A stretch of DNA of 64,000 nucleotides from Rhizobium sp. Leaf306 (GTDB lineage Bacteria; Pseudomonadota; Alphaproteobacteria; Rhizobiales; Rhizobiaceae), in contig NZ_LMNX01000001.1 in NCBI RefSeq assembly GCF_001423425.1, positions 578,970 through 642,969 on the forward strand, given 5' to 3'. Of this stretch, positions 1 to 8,489 are shown in pieces. Below the pieces are notes generated by a model that made no database searches, was not told the DNA's origin, and saw only the letters and a list, made by a program, of their open reading frames with translations. The position numbers were made by a program, and so were the translations under genes. Each line of letters begins with the position of its first letter. The first letter of the stretch is position 1.

Positions 1-1
1 T

Positions 2-1993
2 CTCTGCACCGACAGCCCATCGACCGAGACCTATCGCCTGATCCTGCCCGGCGGCGACATCCGGCATCTTCGCTCCGCCGGCGCGAGGGTCCAGAACGAG
101 CGCGGCATCCAGGCGACCGGCATCGTCTGGGACGTCACCGCCGACGTGACGATGGCACAGACCCTGCGCGACGCGAAAGACAATAGCGAGGTCAAGAATG
201 CCGAGCTCGAACTGGCGCTCGACGAATTGTCGGACCGGGAGCAGGAACTGGAAGGTCTGTCGCGCAAGCTCGACCTCGCACTCGGTTCCTACGGATGCGG
301 CGTCTGGGAATATGATCCGGCAACCGGCAGCGAGATATGGGACGCTCGCATGTGCCAGCTTTATGGCGTTGCCCCGATTGCCGGCCCCCTTCCCCACGAC
401 TTCTGGCTGTCTCTGCTGGTTCCGGAGGATCGCCAGAGTGCTCTTGACGCGGCAATGCGTTACCTTTCCGGCGACGTCGAGGAGGCTCTGATCGTTCGCG
501 TGCCGCAGTCTGACGGCAGCCTCCGCTATATCCGGTCCGTCGGTCAGCTGGTGATCGGTCGCGACGGTTCCCGCAAGCTTATCGGCCTCGCCTTCGACGT
601 GACCAAGGACGCGGTGATGACGACCGAGCTCAAGTCTGCGAAAGCGGAATCGGATGCTCGCAATGTCGAGCTTCAGATGGCCAAGACCCGCATCGAGCAC
701 AATGCGCTGCACGACCCGCTGACGATGCTTGGGAATCGCCGCAAACTGGACATGGAACTCGACCACCTCTCGCGTGCAAGCCAGGTGGAGCGGCAGAAGT
801 TCTTCATCCTCCATCTCGACCTCGACCGGTTCAAGCAGATCAACGACACGATGGGCCATGCCGCCGGTGACGCGATGCTGGTGCATTCATCCCGGATCCT
901 GTCGCGCAACGTGCGTGACGAGGATATCGTTGCGCGGATCGGCGGCGACGAGTTCGTCATCCTGATGAACAATTCCGCATCCATCGAGGACGTGGCCGAG
1001 CTTTCGCAGCGGATCATCGCCGAGTTTCGTCAGCCCTTCGACTTCGACGGCTTTTCCTGCCGGTGCGGCGTTTCGATCGGCATTGCGCAGGCAACCGGTC
1101 TCAATGTCGATGCACGACGCACGCTGGTCAACGCCGACATCGCGCTCTACCGAGCCAAGGGCCTCGGCCGCAACCGTTTCGAATTCTTCACGCTCGACCT
1201 GCAGGAAGAGATCGTCAGCCACAAACGGACCGCCGACGAAGTGCTCTCGGCGATCGACAACGGCGAGTTCGTGACCTGGTACCAGCCGCAGTTTTGCGCC
1301 AGAACCGGTGAACTGACCGGGGCCGAGGCGCTGCTGCGCTGGAACCATCCGCATCACGGCATCCTCGCGCCAGCGCGGTTCCTGAGGATCGCGGAAGACC
1401 TCAACGTGTCGGCGGTGCTCGACCAGATCGTGCTTGAGACGGTGCTGAAGGACAAGATGCGCTGGACCGCGCTCGGCCTCAAGGTGCCGAAGGTCTCCGT
1501 CAACGTCTCGTCGAAGCGGCTGCATGACGAAAACCTGATCGCCAACCTCGAGTCGCTGTCCATCACACCCGGCGAGATCTGTTTCGAGCTGGTGGAGTCG
1601 ATTTTCCTCGACGACGGCGACGTGTCGGTATCGGGCAATATCGAACGCATCAAGGGAATGGGCATCGACATCGAGATCGACGATTTCGGGACCGGTCATA
1701 CCTCGATCGTCTCGCTGCTGAAGCTGAAACCGAAGCGGCTGAAGATCGACCGGCAGCTGGTGATGCCGATCCTCGAAGCGCCGCAGGAGCGGACCATGGT
1801 TCGCTCGATCGTCGACATTGCCCGCTCGCTTGGCATCGACACGGTGGCGGAAGGTGTGGAGACGATGCAGCATGCGGAATTGCTGCGCGAACTCGGCTGC
1901 GACCTTCTGCAGGGCTATGCCTTTGCCAAGGCCCTGCCCTTTGACAAATTCGTTGAGGCGGCCAGAGCCGACTGGCTCAAACAGGCGGCATGA
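2..1993 (+). CDS. PAS-GGDEF-EAL cyclic-di-GMP signalling protein (5' end outside window)
   Basis: The reading frame is open from base 2, so the gene begins before the window; 663 residues are visible. In order they hold the end of one PAS domain (residues 1-45), a short coiled coil, a second PAS (about 85-205), another coiled coil, a GGDEF domain (about 235-395) and an EAL domain (about 415-655). The GGDEF signature is intact at visible residues 314-318, and EAL at 442-444 sits in the normal AEALLRW context; DDFGTGH and the AEGVE loop are also present. By family knowledge such proteins make and/or hydrolyse cyclic di-GMP under control of the PAS sensors. Both catalytic motifs look complete, so either activity is possible. 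The start and any N-terminal membrane part cannot be seen. Confidence 0.93.
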   Translation, partial: LCTDSPSTETYRLILPGGDIRHLRSAGARVQNERGIQATGIVWDVTADVTMAQTLRDAKDNSEVKNAELELALDELSDREQELEGLSRKLDLALGSYGCGVWEYDPATGSEIWDARMCQLYGVAPIAGPLPHDFWLSLLVPEDRQSALDAAMRYLSGDVEEALIVRVPQSDGSLRYIRSVGQLVIGRDGSRKLIGLAFDVTKDAVMTTELKSAKAESDARNVELQMAKTRIEHNALHDPLTMLGNRRKLDMELDHLSRASQVERQKFFILHLDLDRFKQINDTMGHAAGDAMLVHSSRILSRNVRDEDIVARIGGDEFVILMNNSASIEDVAELSQRIIAEFRQPFDFDGFSCRCGVSIGIAQATGLNVDARRTLVNADIALYRAKGLGRNRFEFFTLDLQEEIVSHKRTADEVLSAIDNGEFVTWYQPQFCARTGELTGAEALLRWNHPHHGILAPARFLRIAEDLNVSAVLDQIVLETVLKDKMRWTALGLKVPKVSVNVSSKRLHDENLIANLESLSITPGEICFELVESIFLDDGDVSVSGNIERIKGMGIDIEIDDFGTGHTSIVSLLKLKPKRLKIDRQLVMPILEAPQERTMVRSIVDIARSLGIDTVAEGVETMQHAELLRELGCDLLQGYAFAKALPFDKFVEAARADWLKQAA

Positions 1994-2094
1994 ATGGCAC
2001 CAAATGGCCGGCCGTGCATCCATGTCCGGGATCGACAGCCCGATATGGGGCAAGAAGGGCTTGTCGCCCGCCGACCTTTTCCATAAGACATCCG

Positions 2095-2109
2095 CGTCAA
2101 AGTTTGACG
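2095..2109. promoter_or_regulatory. 15-bp perfect palindrome upstream of aroC
   Basis: CGTCAAAGTTTGACG is a perfect inverted repeat with 7-base arms around one central base, 43 bases before the aroC start. Each arm contains a TTGAC-like -35 element, one on each strand. It may be an operator or just overlapping promoter elements; no regulator is identified. Confidence 0.3.
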
Positions 2110-2152
2110 TCCAAGATTGACGGAGGCGGCCCCTCCGAAGCCGGTTAGTGAA

Positions 2153-3250
2153 ATGTCGCACAATACTTTCGGTCATCTTTTCCGTGTCACGACCTGGGGC
2201 GAAAGCCACGGGCCGGCGCTCGGCTGCGTCGTGGACGGATGCCCTCCCGGCCTGCGCTTCACGCTTGCCGAAATCCAGGCCTGGATGGACAAGCGCAAGC
2301 CCGGACAGTCGCGTTTCGTGACCCAGAGGCGCGAGGACGATATCGTCAAGATCCTCTCCGGCGTGATGATGGATGCCGACGGCGAGACGATGATCTCGAC
2401 CGGCACCCCGATCTCCATGCTGATCGAGAATACCGACCAGCGCTCCAAGGACTACGGCGAGATCGCCCGCAGCTATCGCCCCGGCCATGCGGATTTTGCC
2501 TACGACCTGAAATACGGCATCCGCGATTACCGCGGTGGCGGCCGTTCATCGGCCCGCGAAACGGCAGCGCGTGTCGCTGCCGGCGCGATTGCCCGCAAGG
2601 TCGTGCCGGGAATGACCGTGCGCGCAGCCCTGGTGCAGATCGGCAAGCACAAGATCAACCGTGACAACTGGGACTGGGGCCAGGTCAACGAGAACCCGTT
2701 CTTCTGCCCCGACCCTGAGATGGTGCCTGTCTGGGAAACCTATCTCGACGGCATCCGCAAGGCCGGATCGTCGATCGGCGCGATCGTCGAGGTGGTGGCG
2801 GAGGGCGTTCCCGCAGGGCTTGGCGCACCGATCTATGCCAAGCTCGACCAGGAGATTGCTTCCGGCCTGATGTCGATCAATGCCGTGAAGGCCGTCGAGA
2901 TCGGCGATGGTTTTGCCGCCGCCGAGCTTTCCGGCGAGGACAATGCCGACCAGATGCGGATGGGCAACGATGGCCAGCCTATCTTCCTCTCCAATCATGC
3001 CGGCGGCATCCTCGGGGGCATTTCGACCGGCCAGCCGATCGTTGCCCGCTTCGCCATCAAGCCGACCTCGTCGATCCTGAGCGAGCGCCAGTCGATCGAC
3101 GCTGATGGCAACAATGTGGATGTTCGCACCAAGGGTCGCCACGATCCTTGCGTCGGCATCCGCGCCGTGCCGATCGGGGAGGCGATGATGGCCTGCACGA
3201 TCGCCGACCATTTTCTCCGTGACCGGGGTCAGACCGGTAAAACCCGCTAG
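2153..3250 (+). CDS. aroC: Chorismate synthase
   Basis: 365 residues, the usual length. The enzyme converts 5-enolpyruvylshikimate-3-phosphate to chorismate, the last step of the shikimate pathway, using reduced FMN. The N-terminus [20 protein letters not shown] is the family signature, followed by the RPGHAD segment and the [18 protein letters not shown] loop. An upstream in-frame TTG at 2117 exists, but the conserved N-terminus starts at the ATG at 2153. The next gene, ribB, starts 11 bases after the stop and is probably co-transcribed. A palindrome lies just upstream (2095-2109). Confidence 0.97.
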   Translation: MSHNTFGHLFRVTTWGESHGPALGCVVDGCPPGLRFTLAEIQAWMDKRKPGQSRFVTQRREDDIVKILSGVMMDADGETMISTGTPISMLIENTDQRSKDYGEIARSYRPGHADFAYDLKYGIRDYRGGGRSSARETAARVAAGAIARKVVPGMTVRAALVQIGKHKINRDNWDWGQVNENPFFCPDPEMVPVWETYLDGIRKAGSSIGAIVEVVAEGVPAGLGAPIYAKLDQEIASGLMSINAVKAVEIGDGFAAAELSGEDNADQMRMGNDGQPIFLSNHAGGILGGISTGQPIVARFAIKPTSSILSERQSIDADGNNVDVRTKGRHDPCVGIRAVPIGEAMMACTIADHFLRDRGQTGKTR

Positions 3251-3260
3251 GAATCATCAC

Positions 3261-4361
3261 ATGCCCTACGATCAGAAGCGCGTCGTCGACGCCATCCGCG
3301 CCTTCGAAGCCGGCGAAATCGTCGTTGTTACCGATGACGACGGACGCGAAAACGAAGGCGATCTGATCGTCGCTGCGGTTCACTGCACGCCGGAAAAGAT
3401 GGCCTTCATCGTGCGCCACACATCCGGTATCGTCTGCACGCCGATGCCGCGCAGCGAAGCCAAGCGCCTGAACCTCAACGCCATGGTGGCGGAAAACGAC
3501 AGCGCGCATACGACCGCCTTCACCGTAACGGTGGATTTCAAGCACGGCACGACGACCGGCATCTCCGCCGACGACCGGACGCTGACGGTGCGCAACCTTG
3601 CCAACCCGAATGTCGGCCCGGCCGACTTCGTGCGTCCCGGCCACATCTTCCCGCTGATTGCCCGCGAAGGCGGCGTTCTGATGCGGTCCGGCCATACGGA
3701 AGCGGCCGTCGACCTGTGCAAGCTCGCCAACCTGCCGCCGATCGGCGTGATCTGCGAACTCGTCAACGACGACGGCACGGTGACGCGCGGTCCTCAGGTG
3801 ACGGAGTTTGCGATCACCCATGGCCTGAAGCAGGTGTCCGTTGCCGATCTCATCGCCTATCGCCAGCGCAAGGAAACGTTGATCGAGCTGCACGGCACGT
3901 TCGACATCGAGACCCCGAAGGGCAAGGCCAAGGCACACGCCTACTCCCTGCCCTGGGAGACGATGCAGCACGTCGCCATCGTGTTCGGCGACATCAGGGA
4001 CGGCGTCGACATTCCGGTCCGCCTTCATCTGGAAGACGTGGCGCGCGATGTGTTCGGCGCGGCGCGCTCCGTGGACCGTTACATGGCAAAGATCGCCGAC
4101 GAGGGTCGCGGCGTCATCATCTATCTGCGCGAGGGTTCGGTTGGCGTCGGTGCCAGCACGACGTCGCGCAAGGTCCGCTTCGGCGAGGAATCGCACGCGG
4201 AGGCCAAGGTCCGCGACAGCGAGTGGCTGGAAATCGGCCTCGGCGCCCAGATCCTGCGCGATCTCGGCGTGTCTTCGATCAAGCTTCTGACCAGAAGCGA
4301 ACGTCATTACGTCGGCCTCGAAGGGTTCGGCATCCAGATCGCCGAGACCGTGATCTGCTAA
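3261..4361 (+). CDS. ribB: 3,4-dihydroxy-2-butanone-4-phosphate synthase with degraded RibA-like C-terminal domain
   Basis: 366 residues. The first 200 form a complete RibB, which turns ribulose 5-phosphate into 3,4-dihydroxy-2-butanone 4-phosphate for riboflavin synthesis; the acidic catalytic loop DDDGRENEGDLIVAA, HTSGIVC and RSGHTEAAVDL are all present. The last 160 residues align with GTP cyclohydrolase II, but the zinc-site cysteines are gone: the usual HSEC-TGD stretch reads LHLEDVARDVFG and the RCDCG stretch reads AARSVDRY. GTP cyclohydrolase II activity is therefore not expected, and a separate RibA should exist elsewhere. Similar RibB fusions in rhizobia have been called RibBX. The start is the ATG at 3261, matching the family N-terminus. 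Confidence 0.92.
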   Translation: MPYDQKRVVDAIRAFEAGEIVVVTDDDGRENEGDLIVAAVHCTPEKMAFIVRHTSGIVCTPMPRSEAKRLNLNAMVAENDSAHTTAFTVTVDFKHGTTTGISADDRTLTVRNLANPNVGPADFVRPGHIFPLIAREGGVLMRSGHTEAAVDLCKLANLPPIGVICELVNDDGTVTRGPQVTEFAITHGLKQVSVADLIAYRQRKETLIELHGTFDIETPKGKAKAHAYSLPWETMQHVAIVFGDIRDGVDIPVRLHLEDVARDVFGAARSVDRYMAKIADEGRGVIIYLREGSVGVGASTTSRKVRFGEESHAEAKVRDSEWLEIGLGAQILRDLGVSSIKLLTRSERHYVGLEGFGIQIAETVIC

Positions 4362-4511
4362 ACGGCCACTGAGCGGAGCGTGTTTCCGTGCTGACCTTTT
4401 GAAATAGAGGTTGTCGCGGGAACATCGCATTTGCGCACGGGTTCAGTCTCAGGACGTTGCTGGAAAATGCCGGCGACGTCCGACAGACGCAACCGTGCAA
4501 GGATCAAGTCC

Positions 4512-5078
4512 GTGACCCGAAGCCTGAACATCGTTCCACCAGCCCTCGACCCCGCCGGCTCCGCTGGAAGGACGACCGTCGAGAGCATGACGTTTCCGCC
4601 GAGCGGCTTCGTGCCCAACCACCCTCACCTTCCGGCTCTGATCTACCGCAACGCCCTTGCCATCGACCCTCTGGTCGGCGACCCGGCCAGCCTGTTCGAA
4701 GACCTTTTTGCGAAAAACGGCTGGCAGGGCATCTGGCGCGATGGCGTATTCGATTATCAGCACTACCACACGGGCGCCCACGAGGTCCTCGGCATCGCAA
4801 ATGGTCGCGGCCTGCTGCTGATCGGCGGTCCGGATGGCACCGAAATCTCAGTCCATGGCGGCGATTGCATCGTGTTGCCGGCCGGCACCGGGCACATGCG
4901 GCTGGAGGCCAGCCGCGACTTCGTGGTTGTCGGCGCCTATCCGCCAGGACAGCGTGCGGATCTTCAGACCGGACCCGCGGATTCTGAGGGTCTCAGCCGA
5001 ATTTCGAGCCTTCCCTTGCCGCAGACCGATCCGCTTCGTGGCCGCGACGGCCCCCTCCTTCGGCACTGGGTCCGTTAG
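4512..5078 (+). CDS. Cupin-domain protein (YjlB-like)
   Basis: 188 residues from a GTG start that has an AAGGA Shine-Dalgarno 8 bases upstream; an in-frame TTG at 4431 would give 215 residues but has a poorer ribosome site. A single cupin barrel is seen: YQHYHTGAHEVLGIANG gives the first metal-binding histidines and glutamate, and CIVLPAGTGHMRL the second histidine motif. The segment FVPNHPHLPALIYRNAL resembles the N-terminus of the B. subtilis YjlB family. The substrate is unknown. The gene stands alone between ribB and the glgE operon, 150 bases after ribB. Confidence 0.82.
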   Translation: MTRSLNIVPPALDPAGSAGRTTVESMTFPPSGFVPNHPHLPALIYRNALAIDPLVGDPASLFEDLFAKNGWQGIWRDGVFDYQHYHTGAHEVLGIANGRGLLLIGGPDGTEISVHGGDCIVLPAGTGHMRLEASRDFVVVGAYPPGQRADLQTGPADSEGLSRISSLPLPQTDPLRGRDGPLLRHWVR

Positions 5079-5134
5079 GGTTTATTCATGTACATCTAAT
5101 GCGTGCGCAAAAATCCGATAGGCACAATTTTATC

Positions 5135-5160
5135 GGAACAAGCACAGCAGCCTTGCAGTT
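5135..5160 (+). promoter_or_regulatory. Candidate general-stress (EcfG/RpoE2-type) promoter of the glgE operon
   Basis: GGAAC at 5135-5139 and GTT at 5158-5160 are separated by 18 bases, matching the alphaproteobacterial EcfG promoter pattern, and lie 52 bases before the glgE ATG. The GGA of the -35 is also the end of an inverted repeat (TCCGATA at 5114-5120, TATCGGA at 5131-5137) that could modulate access. This is a motif match only. Confidence 0.45.
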
Positions 5161-5211
5161 ACCCCGCTGATCGCCACCCGCTCTACGGCCCGGCAACCCA
5201 AGGCTATAAAG

Positions 5212-8200
5212 ATGAACACGCGTCCTCAATTCGCCTCGTCCACCCCGCTGTCAAAGCTCCCGCCGCAAATCTACTACGTGCATCCTCTCATGCTCAAAGG
5301 CTTTCAGGATTGGCGCCAGGTTTTTGCCCATGCGAAGGATCTCGGCTTCGATACGGTCCTCAGTGCGCCGCTGTTTGCACGCGGCGCGGACACGAGCATT
5401 TTCGTCAGCGGAGACCTGGACAGGCTTGATCCGGCGCTGGGACTTGGGGAAAGCATCGACGACGGCGTGAAGGCACTGGCAGGTGCCGCTAAAGAGCATG
5501 GCATCAAGCTGATGCTCGACATTGCCGTCGATCGTATCGCCGATGCGTCAAACCAAGGCAGCGCCGTCGTATTCGACCCGCGTCGCTCACCGCAGGAAAG
5601 CGGCAGCCGCACGATCGATATCACTCATGAAACGCAGCTGCTTGATGACTGGCGCCGCCGACTGGCGCGGCTGGCCGGGCTTGGCATCGCCGGCTTCCGA
5701 TGCATCGGCATTGGCAAGGTCGCGCCCGACGTCTGGAAGGGCCTGATCGCTGCGGCCCGCAGTGCCGTCTCTGACACCGTCTTCCTTGCCTGGACGCCCG
5801 GCACCAGTTTTGAAGATCGCAAGGCGCTCAAGGGCGTCGGCTTCGACGGCAGCTTTTCGTCCTTTGCCTGGTGGAACATGGAGGAACGCTGGATCCTCGA
5901 CGAATACGAGGTGCAGCGCGAACTCGGCTACCAGATCACCTTTCCGGAAGCCCCGTTCGGCAAGCGCATGGCGCATGGCATTGACGGAACCGAAGTGTCG
6001 GAGCGCCGAGCGGTCCGGGCCCTGAAGCTCGCGTCGACCTTCGCCAGCGGCCTCATGGTGCCGATGGGCTTCGAATACGGCTCATCCATCCCGCTCGACC
6101 CGCTGACCGGTGACGGAATGGGTCTGCGTGGGCTCAAGGACCAGGGCGTGTTCGACCTGTCGAGCGACATCCGAGCCATCAATGCCGCGCCGAACAAGAC
6201 ATCGGCCGGGTTTGGCCGCCAGCCGCTGAGGTTGATTTCCACCAGCCAGACTCAGGCTGTGGCGCTCTTGCAGACCGACCATGAGGATATCCGTGCGTCG
6301 TCGAAGATCCGCGTCGTGATGCTGAACCGCGATTTGCGCAGGGTTACCAAGGCTCCGTTCAATGTGCTGCGTGAAGCAGCCTCCCCTTTCCTGCCGCTGA
6401 CGGCGCCGGGGAATGACGCCGACATTTTTGCGCCCGATCTCATGCTGAAGCCGGGCGAACTTCGCGTTTTCGAAGGCCATGCCTCGCAGCCGATCATCGA
6501 AGCTGTTGTGGTTTCCACCGCAGCAGAGGCCGCGGCCACGCCGCGGCTGGCGATCGAGAAGATCACGCCGTCGGTGGACGGCGGCCGTTTCGTGGTGAAG
6601 CGTGTGGTCGGCGAGACGGTCAAGGTGGAAGCCGACGTGTTCGGCGACGGGCACGATCCGCTGTCGGCGTCGGTGATGTGGCGTGCGGCCGACGAGGACC
6701 AGTGGACCGAAGTGCCGATGACGCTTGTCACCAACGATCGTTGGGCGGCAGAATTTCCTCTGAAGCGGATGGGTCGCCACGAGTTTGCGATCGAGGCCTG
6801 GAAGAACCCCTTTCAGATCTTCCGCTACGAATTCACCAAGAAGCACGAGGCGCGGCTCGATCTGCGGCTGGAGATCCAGGAAGGCATCAATCTGGTGCTT
6901 GATGCGCTGGATCATGCCACGGGTGACCTCAAGACCGAACTGAAGGTGCTGTTCGACAAGCTGACGGCGCAGGACGATCCGAAGCGGACCGAAACGCTAC
7001 TGCTGGCCGACACGGCCGAGCTGATGGTGGAAGCCGACCGCCGCCCGCATCGGGTTCGCTCGACCTCGATCCCGGTCGATGCCGAGCGGACGGCCGCAGC
7101 GTTTGCGAGCTGGTTCCAGGTGTTCCCGCGCTCCCAGAGCGGCGATGCGAACCGTCACGGCACGTTCGACGACGTGATCGCACGGCTGCCGGCGATCCGG
7201 GAGATGGGCTTTGATGTCCTCTACTTCCCGCCGGTGCACCCGATCGGTTCGACCAACCGCAAGGGCAAGAACAACACGCTGACGCCGGCCCCTGAAGATC
7301 CAGGCAGCCCATATGCGATCGGCTCGGAAGATGGCGGCCATGACGCGATCCATCCGGAGCTCGGCACGTTCGAGGATTTCCGCCGGCTGGTGGATGCGGC
7401 CAAGGAGCACGGGCTGGAGCTCGCTCTCGACCTCGCGATCCAGGCCTCGCCCGACCATCCGTGGCTCAAGTCCAATCCCGGCTGGTTCGACTGGCGGCCT
7501 GACGGCACGATCCGCTATGCCGAAAACCCGCCGAAGAAATACGAGGACATCGTCAACGTCGATTTCTATGCCAAGGACGCGGTTCCTTCGCTGTGGATCG
7601 AGCTGCGCGACATCGTGCAGAAGTGGGTCGATAACGGCGTCAAGCTGTTCCGCGTCGACAATCCCCATACGAAGCCGTTCCCGTTCTGGGAATGGATGAT
7701 CGCCGACATCCGCTCGCGCCATCCAGACGTCGCCTTCCTGTCGGAAGCGTTTACGAAGCCGAAGGTGATGTACCGCCTCGCCAAGGTCGGGTTCTCGCAG
7801 TCCTATACGTACTTCACCTGGCGCAATGCCAAGTGGGAGCTCGAGCAGTATATGCGCGAGATCACGACCGAAGAGCCGAAGGAATTCTTCCGTCCGCACT
7901 TCTTCGTCAACACGCACGATATCAACCCGGATTTCCTGCAGAACGCACCGCGTCCGGCCTATCTGATCCGTGCGGCGCTGGCTGCCACGCTGTCGGGCCT
8001 CTGGGGCGTCTATAACGGCTTCGAGCTTTGCGAGGGCCGCCCGGACGCCAAGCGCAAGGAATACGCGGACTCCGAGAAGTACGAGATCCGTGCCTGGGAT
8101 TACGACCGTCCGGGTCACATCAAGGGCGAGATCGCCCTTCTCAACCGCATCCGCCGCGAGAACCCGGCGCTGCATTCGCATCTCGGTCTGCAGCTCCTGC

Positions 8201-8466
8201 CCGCCTGGAACGACAACATCATGTTCTTCGAAAAGGCCAGTGCCGGCCGCGAGAACGTGCTGCTGATCGCCGTCAATCTCGATCCGCACAACGCACAGGA
8301 AGCGGATATCGAACTGCCGCTGTGGTCGTTCGGCATTCCGGATCACGGAACCCTCGACCTCGAAGACGTCATCGGCGGCGATCGCTTCTCATTGACCGGC
8401 AAGGTGCAACGCATCCGCCTCGACCCTCACTCCGGCCTGCCATTCTCCATCTGGCGCGTCCGTTAA
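5212..8466 (+). CDS. glgE: Alpha-1,4-glucan:maltose-1-phosphate maltosyltransferase with extra N-terminal pseudo-amylase barrel
   Basis: 1084 residues, against about 650-700 for the enzyme of actinobacteria. The last 640 residues (from about 445) are a full GlgE: a beta-sandwich N-domain, then a GH13_3 barrel with the nucleophile D816 in FRVDNPHTKP and the acid/base E845 in LSEAFTKP. GlgE transfers maltose from maltose 1-phosphate to the non-reducing end of alpha-1,4-glucan. The first 430 residues look like a second GH13 barrel, but where the nucleophile aspartate should follow GFR the sequence reads GFRCIGIGKV, and the acid/base strand reads FLAWTPG. That barrel is probably non-catalytic, perhaps glucan-binding. 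First gene of the glgE-treS-glgB operon; treS starts 23 bases after its stop. Confidence 0.94.
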   Translation: MNTRPQFASSTPLSKLPPQIYYVHPLMLKGFQDWRQVFAHAKDLGFDTVLSAPLFARGADTSIFVSGDLDRLDPALGLGESIDDGVKALAGAAKEHGIKLMLDIAVDRIADASNQGSAVVFDPRRSPQESGSRTIDITHETQLLDDWRRRLARLAGLGIAGFRCIGIGKVAPDVWKGLIAAARSAVSDTVFLAWTPGTSFEDRKALKGVGFDGSFSSFAWWNMEERWILDEYEVQRELGYQITFPEAPFGKRMAHGIDGTEVSERRAVRALKLASTFASGLMVPMGFEYGSSIPLDPLTGDGMGLRGLKDQGVFDLSSDIRAINAAPNKTSAGFGRQPLRLISTSQTQAVALLQTDHEDIRASSKIRVVMLNRDLRRVTKAPFNVLREAASPFLPLTAPGNDADIFAPDLMLKPGELRVFEGHASQPIIEAVVVSTAAEAAATPRLAIEKITPSVDGGRFVVKRVVGETVKVEADVFGDGHDPLSASVMWRAADEDQWTEVPMTLVTNDRWAAEFPLKRMGRHEFAIEAWKNPFQIFRYEFTKKHEARLDLRLEIQEGINLVLDALDHATGDLKTELKVLFDKLTAQDDPKRTETLLLADTAELMVEADRRPHRVRSTSIPVDAERTAAAFASWFQVFPRSQSGDANRHGTFDDVIARLPAIREMGFDVLYFPPVHPIGSTNRKGKNNTLTPAPEDPGSPYAIGSEDGGHDAIHPELGTFEDFRRLVDAAKEHGLELALDLAIQASPDHPWLKSNPGWFDWRPDGTIRYAENPPKKYEDIVNVDFYAKDAVPSLWIELRDIVQKWVDNGVKLFRVDNPHTKPFPFWEWMIADIRSRHPDVAFLSEAFTKPKVMYRLAKVGFSQSYTYFTWRNAKWELEQYMREITTEEPKEFFRPHFFVNTHDINPDFLQNAPRPAYLIRAALAATLSGLWGVYNGFELCEGRPDAKRKEYADSEKYEIRAWDYDRPGHIKGEIALLNRIRRENPALHSHLGLQLLPAWNDNIMFFEKASAGRENVLLIAVNLDPHNAQEADIELPLWSFGIPDHGTLDLEDVIGGDRFSLTGKVQRIRLDPHSGLPFSIWRVR

Positions 8467-8489
8467 AGACAAGAATGGGAGGAGACATC

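Noticed and set aside
6997-8346. A 449-codon open frame opposite glgE
   Set aside because: Shadow of the GlgE catalytic domain; no ribosome site and no family features.
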